Of a stretch of DNA of 56,289 nt, positions 15,567 to 22,932 are shown piece after piece (the first letter of the stretch is position 1; each line of letters begins with the position of its first letter). The notes below the pieces were generated by a model. The model had not been told where the DNA came from, did no database searches, and saw only the letters and a program-made list of their open reading frames with translations. A program made the translations under genes and the position numbers. The DNA comes from Nonomuraea cypriaca (GTDB lineage Bacteria > Actinomycetota > Actinomycetes > Streptosporangiales > Streptosporangiaceae): the NCBI RefSeq assembly GCF_015645445.1, contig NZ_JADOGI010000046.1:1-56289 (forward strand), in the 5' to 3' direction.

Positions 15567-16694
15567 TCACGGCACCGTCGCGGGCCCCAGTCCCCAGAGC
15601 CGCACGGTGCCGTCATTGCCGCCTGCGGAAATCGCGATCGTTTCACCACCTAGTCGCCCGACAGCCACCGAGCGGATTTCGCCGGTGTGGCCAGTGAGCG
15701 AACCACCCAGCTGCTTGCCCGCGGCCAGATCCCACACCCGCACCGTCCTGTCGTCACCTCCTGACACCGCGATCGTTTCACCACCGAGCTGCCCGACAGC
15801 CACCGAGAGGATTACGTCGGTGTGGCCGCAGAGCGGGGCGCCCAGCTGCTTGCCGGCAGCGAGATCCCATACCCGCACCGTCCTGTCGTCGCCTCCCGAC
15901 ACCGCGATCGTCCTACCGTCGAGCTGCCCGACAGCCACCGAGCGGACCGCGCCGATGTGGCCGACGAGCGGGGCGCCCAGTTGCTTGCCCGCGGCCAAGT
16001 CCCATACCCGAACGGTGCCGTCGTCGCCGCTGGACACCGCAATCGGCTTACCGTCCAGTTGCCCCAGCACCACCGAGTAGACGCTCCTCCGATGGCCGAC
16101 GAGCAGGGTACCCGGCAGTCGTTCCGCAGCCACGTCCCACACCCCGATCCGGCCAAGCCGATCTCCGGAGACCGCGATCGTCTTGCCGTTCAGCTGCCCA
16201 AGGGCGATCGAATAGCCCACTCCGACGAAGTTGCCGAGCGGTTCGCCCGTGGGAAGATCCCACATCCGCACGAGAGCGCCGTCAGCATTGCTGACGACGA
16301 TCGGCCTGCCGTTCAGCTGCCCGGCCGCCAGTACGGAGATCAGCCCGATGTCATCCCCGACGATCGACGTGCTGTGTCTCTTTCCAGCAGCCAGATCCCA
16401 CACCTGCGCCTGATTGCCATGCGCCACCACGGCGACGGTTCGGCCGTCCAGTTCCGTAAGGACCGCATCTCCCGCCCACTTGACGTCGCCCACGATCGGC
16501 TTGCCTATTTGCCGGAAGGATGGAGCCGAATCCGGCAGCCATGTGAGCACGAAGAAACCCGCTGCGACGAGCACAACCGCAGCCGCTGTAACCAGCCCCC
16601 AGCGTCGTCGCCGTCCAGGCGCGTCAGGTGCCGATACGGGCGGATGCGGCGGCAGCGTCACGTCGCCGCGCGATAAGGAAGGGCGATCGCCCAC
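15567..16694 (-). CDS. Membrane-anchored WD40-repeat protein
   Basis: A 375-aa protein. After a proline-rich, positively charged N-terminus, a single membrane helix (LVTAAAVVLVAAGFFVL) is followed by an extracytoplasmic beta-propeller. Six to seven repeats with the VRVWDLAAGKQLG and GGDDRTVRVWD pattern are obvious, the last three almost identical to one another. Such domains scaffold protein complexes or follow a serine/threonine kinase in actinomycetes; no kinase domain is present here. The GTG at 16694 is preferred over the ATG at 16781 because GGAGG lies five bases upstream. The near-identical final repeats suggest recent repeat expansion. Partner unknown. Confidence 0.8.
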   Translation of the reverse strand: MGDRPSLSRGDVTLPPHPPVSAPDAPGRRRRWGLVTAAAVVLVAAGFFVLTWLPDSAPSFRQIGKPIVGDVKWAGDAVLTELDGRTVAVVAHGNQAQVWDLAAGKRHSTSIVGDDIGLISVLAAGQLNGRPIVVSNADGALVRMWDLPTGEPLGNFVGVGYSIALGQLNGKTIAVSGDRLGRIGVWDVAAERLPGTLLVGHRRSVYSVVLGQLDGKPIAVSSGDDGTVRVWDLAAGKQLGAPLVGHIGAVRSVAVGQLDGRTIAVSGGDDRTVRVWDLAAGKQLGAPLCGHTDVILSVAVGQLGGETIAVSGGDDRTVRVWDLAAGKQLGGSLTGHTGEIRSVAVGRLGGETIAISAGGNDGTVRLWGLGPATVP

Positions 16695-16998
16695 TAAACC
16701 TCCAGAAGGTATCCGGCATCGCCATGCGAAGCGGGTACCACACCCTAGCGATCTTTCGTCGTGCGCCTCGATAGATGTCAAGGGTCCCGCCTGGGAAGAC
16801 GAGTTTGATCAGGCGGAGAACACGTCGCGCCCCCGGGCGTAGGGCGTTTAGAACGCGCAGCCGATCGGCACGATATCGCCGCCCTGATCCACAGATGAGA
16901 AGGCAAGCTCCGCCGGCTCATGGGCATGGGCCGAAGCGTGCTCAAGATGTCCGTAGAGGTCGCGCCCGCGCCGGCAGGCATGGACGCGACCTCGACGT

Positions 16999-17217
16999 TC
17001 AGCTCACTCGCCCATCCGCGTCCGCCCCCAGGACCTTCATGAGGTCAGCGGTGCAGACCCGATAGAGATCGCCGATGCGGATGATCCGAACGGGGAACTC
17101 GCCGTCACGGGCCAGTTGGTACGCCTTGGATCGGCCGATTCCGAGAGCACGGGCAGCGGTCATCAGGTCGATCGTGGGTGGCAGGTCCTGCAGATCGCGA
17201 AAGGTCATCGACTTCAT
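16999..17217 (-). CDS. Excisionase/MerR-type HTH protein
   Basis: A 72-aa DNA-binding protein of the helix-turn-helix 17 (excisionase) type: LMTAARALGIGRSKAYQLAR, then PVRIIRIGDLYRVCTADL. Such proteins bend DNA in site-specific excision or act as small regulators in integrative elements. GGAGG is six bases before the ATG at 17217. The start overlaps (ATGA) the stop of the preceding 46-codon methyltransferase fragment, so the two are translated together. No integrase gene adjoins it, so it is probably an orphan remnant of another element. Confidence 0.75.
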   Translation of the reverse strand: MKSMTFRDLQDLPPTIDLMTAARALGIGRSKAYQLARDGEFPVRIIRIGDLYRVCTADLMKVLGADADGRVS

Positions 17218-17354
17218 GCCATGCCTCCCGATACCGGGCTGGTGACGATGCAGTCCACCAAACCTGTAGGCATCCCGGTCAGCACCTTGCGGGCGTCCTC
17301 CTGGTAGATATCGGCCTGTCCGTCGTTCCAGTATGGCTGTCCCAATACGGTCAT
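17214..17354 (-). pseudogene. N-terminal stump of a DNA methyltransferase
   Basis: A 46-codon frame starting MTVLGQPYWNDGQADIY. It continues with AxKVLxxMPxGxVDCIVTSP, the classic start of site-specific DNA (adenine-N6 or cytosine-N4) methyltransferases up to motif IV. The catalytic TSPP(Y/W) becomes TSPVSGG and the frame ends at once, so the enzyme is amputated in its active site. The stump is translationally coupled to the excisionase-like gene, which may be the only reason it survives. Confidence 0.65.
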
Positions 17355-17423
17355 CGGCTACCTCCGACCGTCCGGGCCGCCCACAGCACCTCGGTCGCGC
17401 CTCGACGGCCGAAGGCGAGCGCT

Positions 17424-18386
17424 GTGATCGCCAACAGCGGGTTCGTCCTGCTGGCCACCATCGGGGCGATCACGGCGATGGGGCATGAGACGGTCCAGAC
17501 CCGATACGCGGTCAAGGAGGTGCTGCCCCGCCTCTTGGCCGCCGCCCTGGCCGCCAACGCCAGCTTCATCATGTGCGGCAAGATCATCGAACTTGCCAAC
17601 GCCTTGTCAGAGGCGCTACTCGGGCAGAACTTCGACGGCCGGCGCGCGTTGACGACGCTGCGATCCATGATCCTGCCACCAGCACAGGACGAGAGCTTCT
17701 ACATCCTGCTCGCGCTGGTCGCGGTCATCCTGCTGATCCTGCTGCTGATCACCTTCATCATGCGTACCGCCCTGGTATTGCTGCTGGTCGTGGCCGCGCC
17801 GCTGGCGCTGGCCTGCCTGGCACTGCCCACACCGACGGACTGGCCCGCTTCTGGTGGCGCGCCTTCACCGGGCTGCTGATCGCTCAGGTGGCTCAGTCAC
17901 TGACGCTGGTCATGACGGTACGGATCTTCTTCAACCAGGACGGCCGCCTCCTGCTCGGCCTCGTACCATCCGGCCAGCTCATCAACCTGGTCCTCGCCCT
18001 ATGCCTGCTGATCATCCTGGTGCGCATCCCCCGCTGGATCTCGCGCCGGATCTTCGCCCAGACGGCGGGGCGCGGCTCGACGATCACACGGATCATCAAG
18101 TACGCCCTGGCCTACAAACTCACCGCACCCGTGCTCAACGCCCTGCACCTGGGCCGCGGCACACGCGGCCGAGCCACCGCCGGTATCCGGGGGGCTCGGG
18201 AGACGCAGGGCAGGGCTCTGCCACCGCGCCGTCCACCGGGGCCATCCGGCCCACCTGGTTCTGCCGGTTGGCGCGGCCCTCGCCCGCCCACCGGGCCGAC
18301 TCCCCACGGCGGACCACGCCAGAGCAACCATCCGCCGACCGGCACCTGCTACCCGGCCCAGAACCGGAATCCAGCAATGATCGCGC
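17424..18386 (+). pseudogene. VirB6/TrbL-like conjugation membrane protein, frameshifted
   Basis: Two frames give one polytopic protein. Residues from the GTG at 17424 read GFVLLATIGAITAMGHETVQ and later LLALVAVILLILLLITFIM. At about 17825 one C seems missing from a CCC(C) run. The sequence then continues in another frame as GLARFWWRAFTGLLIAQ and SGQLINLVLALCLLIILVRIP, ending in a Pro/Gly-rich cytoplasmic tail whose exact end is unclear. The layout (four or more membrane helices, then a Pro-rich tail) fits the actinobacterial TrbL/VirB6-type channel components. The N-terminal helices appear absent too, so it is truncated as well as frameshifted. Confidence 0.65.
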
Positions 18387-18797
18387 GTGGCTCGTCCACC
18401 CGGCCGGTCCAGGGCGCATACACGATCGGGTCTCAGTCGTGGCACTCGCACGGGGCCATCGGCCCTGCGGCTCGGCTCGGTCGCCATCGGCCTGAGCGTC
18501 GTCGCGGTCATGAGCCCGGCAGCGGCACTCGCGACCCCCACACCTGCCCCGCCCAATACGCAGTGGACGGCGACCCCCATCACCCCCAGCGAGATCGTCG
18601 ACGGCGCCAAGTCCCCGACAGGCAAGCTCACCAAGAGCGACCAGGCCAAGAAGGTTCCCGGGGCGGTGGTCGGCCAGCGGATCAGGACGGTCTACGGCGG
18701 CGTCGCGCTCCGGCTCCCGGGCGGCAAGGCGGCCGAGGTGCTGAAATTGCCCGGCGCGGTCGCCGTACAGGAGGACAAGCCGCAGCAGTTGCTGTGA
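18387..18797 (+). pseudogene. Subtilase N-terminus (signal + I9-like propeptide) only
   Basis: A 136-aa frame. Residues about 28-50 form a signal peptide (LGSVAIGLSVVAVMSPAAAL). The rest, with TVYGGVALRLPG and LKLPGAVAVQEDK, matches the inhibitor I9-like prodomain of S8 serine proteases. The catalytic domain is missing: a TGA follows directly and a CDF gene starts on the other strand within 25 bp. It is therefore a truncated protease gene, or a stand-alone propeptide-like inhibitor, which is less likely. The exact start (GTG at 18387 or later) is uncertain. Confidence 0.6.
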
Positions 18798-18818
18798 CGG
18801 TGGATCCTGTCGTCCGGA

Positions 18819-19853
18819 TCAGCGATGCGTCAGCAGGGGGGCGTGGTGATCGGCCCCGTCGGGACCGTCGGGATCGGCGTGGACGGTGGCGGCCCTCAGC
18901 CGTGGCAGGTCATGAATCAGCCGGTGCTCGGCCTCCACGGCCAGGGCGTGCGCCTCAACCAGCGACAGCTCATGATCGACCTGGATGTCCACTTCGGCGC
19001 GCATCGAGTGACCGATCCAGCGCAGCCGTACCGAACCCACCCGCTTGATGCCCGGCACCTCGGCCAGGGCCTGCTCCGCCCGCTCGACCAGGGCGGGGTC
19101 GACGGCGTCCATCAGCCGGTGGTAGATCTCCCGGGCGGCGTCGCGCAGCACGAAGCAGATGGCCACGGTGATCAGCAGGCCCACGATCGGGTCGGCGATG
19201 GGGAAGCCGAGGGCGGCGCCGCCCGCGCCGAAGAGTACGGCGAGCGAGGTGAAGCCGTCGGTACGCGCGTGCAGGCCGTCGGCCACGAGGGCGGCCGAGC
19301 CGATCTCACGGCCGACCTTGATCCGATAGCGGGCCACAAGTTCGTTGCCCAGGAAGCCGACGAAGCCCGCGCCGGCCACCCAGCCGAGCGCCTCCACGTT
19401 CTGCGGGTCGATGAGCCGTTTGACCGCCTCGTAGCCCGCCAGCCCCGCCGACGCCGCGATGAGCAGCACGATGACGATGCCCGCCAGATCCTCTGCCCGG
19501 CCATAGCCGTAGGTGAAGCGGCGGGTGGCCACGCGTCTGCCGACCCAGAAAGCGATCGCCAGCGGGACCGCGGTGAGCGCATCGGCGAAGTTGTGCAAGG
19601 TGTCGCCCAGCAGCGCCACCGAGCCGGAATAGGCGAAGATGATCGCCTGTGCCACGGCGGTGACCATGAGCGCGGCGAAGGAGAGAGCCAGCACCCGCAT
19701 GCCGCGACTACTGGATTCCAGCGCCGCGTCGGTCTTGTCCGCGCTGTCGTGGCTGTGCGGAGTGAGCAGGTGCTTGATCCCGCTTAATGCTCGCTTGATC
19801 CCACGGTCGTGACCGTGGCCATGGCCATGCCCGTGACCATGCTGATCCGACAT
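18819..19853 (-). CDS. Cation diffusion facilitator, His-rich N-terminus
   Basis: A 344-aa CDF-family proton-coupled metal exporter. The N-terminus has a HGHGHGHGHGHD metal-binding tail. Six membrane helices follow with the two expected site-A motifs (DTLHNFADAL and DGLHARTDGF), and then a cytoplasmic dimerisation domain (AEQALAEVPGIKRV...RAEVDIQVDHELS). Zn2+, Co2+, Ni2+ or Cd2+ are the usual substrates. The ATG at 19853 is supported by GGAGGGT. The 70 bp upstream contain a TATATGTAGTCATGTGCGCA segment resembling other promoters in this island, so ArsR-type control is plausible. A decayed close paralogue lies at 43224. Confidence 0.9.
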   Translation of the reverse strand: MSDQHGHGHGHGHGHDRGIKRALSGIKHLLTPHSHDSADKTDAALESSSRGMRVLALSFAALMVTAVAQAIIFAYSGSVALLGDTLHNFADALTAVPLAIAFWVGRRVATRRFTYGYGRAEDLAGIVIVLLIAASAGLAGYEAVKRLIDPQNVEALGWVAGAGFVGFLGNELVARYRIKVGREIGSAALVADGLHARTDGFTSLAVLFGAGGAALGFPIADPIVGLLITVAICFVLRDAAREIYHRLMDAVDPALVERAEQALAEVPGIKRVGSVRLRWIGHSMRAEVDIQVDHELSLVEAHALAVEAEHRLIHDLPRLRAATVHADPDGPDGADHHAPLLTHR

Positions 19854-19997
19854 ATCCGACCCTCCTTGCCCGAATTGGACTGCGTGGGCAGTATATGTAG
19901 TCATGTGCGCACGCGACAACGAATCAGGTGCCACTGATATGCAGGAGCGCATGCCACGAATGTGCAGGTCAGAGCTATTCTCAGCGCCTTTCGCAGC

Positions 19998-21077
19998 TCA
20001 ATGCCCACCATCCTCAGCTTCTGGTCCGCGTGAAGCCGCCCGAAGCGCGCCGCACATTTTCAGCAGGCGATCAGCCGGGCGCAGGAGTTGGGGATGGCGG
20101 AGCACGGTGTTCCGGGTGCCTCTGACGGGGGTCCGGATCAGCCAGTGCATTGCGGCTGCCGCCGTTGGGCGGGCCAGCCGGCCCTCGGCCACTTCCAGTT
20201 CGCCGTTCTTGAGCTTGTCCTTGTACTCCTTGTTGCCTCGGCCCATGTCGATGTTGCGGATCCCGCGATCTGAGGCCGCACCGATCATGGCGAAGTGCTG
20301 GATAGCGGGCGAAATCGGTGTCGTAGGCCGGGAACCAGCCCGCCAGGACGGTGTCGCTGCGCAGGCCGAAATGGGCGGCGACGGGCCGGTCGCCGACGTA
20401 GACGATGTCGAGCACTCCCGCGAAAGCCGGGGTGTCGATCTACAGCAGGTCGTCGACGAGCCGGGTGATCCACGGCTGGGCGAAGCGGTCGGTGCGGCCC
20501 TTACGGCGGTACTGGTCGCTCTTCCACGTCAGCAGCGTTCGCAGGGCGGCGTGGTCGCGCCGCACCTCACCGACGTCACGCCCAAGCTTGCGCTGCTTGT
20601 ACGCGGTGCTCTTGTAGGTCTTGCCAGAGTTCTTCTTGACCGTCTCGATGTAGGCGTCCAGCCCGTGGCGCAGGTCGATGATCGGGATGGATGGCGGCTG
20701 GCGTGGTGGGCGGTGAACTGGTCGGACACGAGATGGCCGAACTCCCAGACGTCCAGATCGCCTGCTCTGAGCAGGGACGGCGCGTCGAGCCCGACCTCAG
20801 GGGCCAGGATGGCGCCTTGGGCGTCGGTGAGCCCCGTTCCGATCGGTTTGCCGACGCCGAGACCATGCCGTTCGAACGGGAAGCAGCCGACGATCCGGCC
20901 GCCGTCCTCGGCGACTGCCACGCGTGCCTGGCTGCAGTGCCGTCCGACCCCGATGATGAACTCCGGGCACAAGAACGGGCTGGCCAGAGCGGCCGGGTTC
21001 GTCTGCAGGCCGAACGCTCCTGGCCGGTGCTCACCACGCTCTCCCCGTCGTACCCTCCGATTCTGCCTGTCTGACAA
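19998..21077 (-). pseudogene. CelD/BcsL-like GNAT acetyltransferase, decayed
   Basis: Three frames and one stop must be bridged to recover a single protein of about 360 aa. The first part (NPAALASPFLCPEF, VAVAEDGGRIVGCFPF) shifts near 20690 to IIDLRHGLDAYIETVKKNSG. An in-frame TAG at about 20438 interrupts VDDLL/IDTPAFAGVLDI, and a last shift near 20300 leads to HFAMIGAASDRGIRNIDMGRG. This is the CelD/BcsL acetyltransferase family, linked to exopolysaccharide or cell-envelope acylation. The stop is a substitution, so it is probably a true pseudogene rather than assembly noise. Confidence 0.8.
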
Positions 21078-21184
21078 GGACTTCTCGGGAGGCTCGCGCG
21101 TCCCGGCTGGAATGGTGCGGGCCCTTCGCCCCGGTCCGGGTGAAGGCGCGGATTGGCGAAGTACTGCTGTGCGATGATGCCGAC

Positions 21185-21757
21185 ATGCCAGCCGTCACCT
21201 CCGCCGCGACACCGCTGCGCGCCGCGCGCGCAGCGGTGTTCGCGGTGGTGGCGTTCACCCTGGGTGGTCTGGCTCATGTGTTCGCCGGTGGCGTGGTGCC
21301 GTTCGAGTCTGCGGTGACGGCCATCGCCGTGTGCTTCGTGCCGGCGTTTCTCCTTGCGGGTCGTGAGCGTTCCCTCCCCGTGATCGTGGTCACGTTGGCG
21401 GCCACGCAGGCGGCGCTGCACCTACTGTTCTCGGCCACGGACGTCATAGCGGAAGCGGCGGGACACGCGGAGCACCCGCACATCGGGCTCGTGCCCAGTC
21501 TCGGCATGCTCATCATGCATGGCTGGGCGATCGCGCTGACCGCGCTCTGGATGTCTCACGGTGAGACGCTGTTGTGGTCGCTACTGCGCCGGCTGGCCGT
21601 ACGACTGCGCATCGTTCAGGTACTCTCCGCCGACCCGATCGCCCACGAGCCGGCCCGCGCGCCCTTCCGGGAGCCTGCGGTCCTGCGCTCGGCGCTGCTC
21701 GCGCACGAGCTGTGCAGGCGCGGCCCTCCCCACGCCACCCGCGCGCACGCCGTCTGA
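21185..21757 (+). CDS. Four-helix membrane protein near copC
   Basis: A 190-aa integral membrane protein. Four hydrophobic segments are visible: AAVFAVVAFTLGGLAHVFAG, AVTAIAVCFVPAFLL, LPVIVVTLAATQAALHLLF and MLIMHGWAIALTALWM. Conserved His residues sit at the membrane ends (LAHVFAGG, ALHLLF, HAEHPH, IMHGWA). This type of protein often lies upstream of copC/ycnJ-like genes in actinomycetes and may take part in copper handling; that is contextual inference. The ATG at 21185 gives the N-terminus of the first helix; a longer frame to 21140 is possible. copC follows on the same strand after 181 bp. Confidence 0.7.
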   Translation: MPAVTSAATPLRAARAAVFAVVAFTLGGLAHVFAGGVVPFESAVTAIAVCFVPAFLLAGRERSLPVIVVTLAATQAALHLLFSATDVIAEAAGHAEHPHIGLVPSLGMLIMHGWAIALTALWMSHGETLLWSLLRRLAVRLRIVQVLSADPIAHEPARAPFREPAVLRSALLAHELCRRGPPHATRAHAV

Positions 21758-21938
21758 CCCTCAGCAGTAGCGCGGCCGTTTCGCGTTCTCTTCTCACCCC
21801 TGTCACAGCGGGTGCCCGCTACCTGCGACCGGATGCTGTCGCGCCCGGTCGGCTTCGGCATGCTGCCGGCCAGCGGCTGAGCTGCGCGCCTTCAGGCATC
21901 GATCAACCTGACCCATGCTCCCGTTGAAGAGGTTCACC

Positions 21939-22559
21939 GTGACTCATCAGATCAGCCGTCTTCTCGCCCTTGTGGCGATCGTTCTCGCAGCCGTCGGAGC
22001 ACTGGGGGCTCCGGCCTTCGCACATGCCGGGCTCAAGTCCAGCGATCCCAAGGACGGCTCGACCGTCAAGGAGCTCATCTCCAGCATCGAGTTGGTGTTT
22101 ACCGAGGACATCAACGCCAGATACACCACCGTGGTCGTCACCGGTCCCGGCGGCGCCAAGGTGGCCGACGGCAAGCCCCAGGTCAAGGGCGACACCGTGA
22201 CGCAGGAGCTGAAGCCCGATCTGGCCGACGGGCGCTACGCGATCGCGTTCCGGGTGATCTCGGCCGACGGCCATCCCGTGGCCGAGGAACTCCACTTCAC
22301 GCTCAAGGTCCCCGCACCCGAGGCGACGCCGACTGCGGAGAACACGGCCGGCGCCAGCGCTTCGCCGGAACAGAGCATGGCCACGCCGCTGCCGTCGTCG
22401 GCGGACCCGGTTTCGGCCACCCCGGCCGCCGCCTCTTCCACCAGCGATGGCGGCGCAGCGATGCCGACCGTCTTGCTCGTAGTGGGTGCGCTCGTGCTCG
22501 TCGCCGGCGTGGCCGTCTTCGTGGCCGGCCGAAGGCGTCCCACTCGCCAGAAAGCCTGA
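21939..22559 (+). CDS. copC: CopC-domain copper-binding protein, membrane-anchored
   Basis: A 206-aa exported protein. A signal peptide (LALVAIVLAAVGALGAPAFA) is cleaved before HAGL, so His1 of the mature protein would supply the N-terminal copper ligand, and the later DGHPV contributes the second conserved His, as in CopC/YcnJ domains. A Ser/Thr/Pro linker and a C-terminal helix (VLLVVGALVLVAGVAVFVAG) followed by RRRP anchor it outside the membrane. The GTG at 21939 (AAGAGG upstream) is preferred over the ATG at 21915. It probably chaperones Cu(II)/Cu(I) outside the membrane, perhaps with the preceding membrane protein. Confidence 0.85.
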   Translation: MTHQISRLLALVAIVLAAVGALGAPAFAHAGLKSSDPKDGSTVKELISSIELVFTEDINARYTTVVVTGPGGAKVADGKPQVKGDTVTQELKPDLADGRYAIAFRVISADGHPVAEELHFTLKVPAPEATPTAENTAGASASPEQSMATPLPSSADPVSATPAAASSTSDGGAAMPTVLLVVGALVLVAGVAVFVAGRRRPTRQKA

Positions 22560-22932
22560 CGCCGGCTTCCTGACGGCAGGTCTCCGAGGTAAGGCCGGTT
22601 CGGCCCGGAGACATGGCCGTCCGGGCTGACGATGCCTGCGGTGGTGCCGTCGTCGGCGCGGATGAGGGCGATCTGGCTGCGGGCGGCACGCAGCTGGGCA
22701 ACTGTGCCCGCGACGACTGCGCCGGCCTTGCAGCCCGCTCCTGTCGTCTTCGCCTCTGCGGCGGCTGGGTAGCAGAGCGGCCAGGGCATCCCAGGCCGGC
22801 TGTGGGCGGTGGTCGCCGTTCTGGCCGGGAGGCATCTGGTACCAGGCCAGGCGTAAGGGGCGCGCCCGCGGACCAGGCCACATAGTGCGCGGCCGGGACG
22901 GCTCGCGTTCGAGCCGTCCCGGTCCAGCCGTC
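22560..22932. other. 373-bp gap with no supported gene
   Basis: Frames on both strands are open but lack ribosome sites. One minus-strand frame contains VAQLRAARSQIALIRADDG, which could be a relic, but I cannot assign it. An inverted GGACGGCTCG/CGAGCCGTCC at about 22898-22921 may terminate transcripts between copC and the convergent permease gene. Confidence 0.35.

Noticed and set aside
19903..21177. Plus-strand 424-codon frame
   Set aside because: Shadow of the CelD-like pseudogene on the minus strand, whose pieces align to one family.
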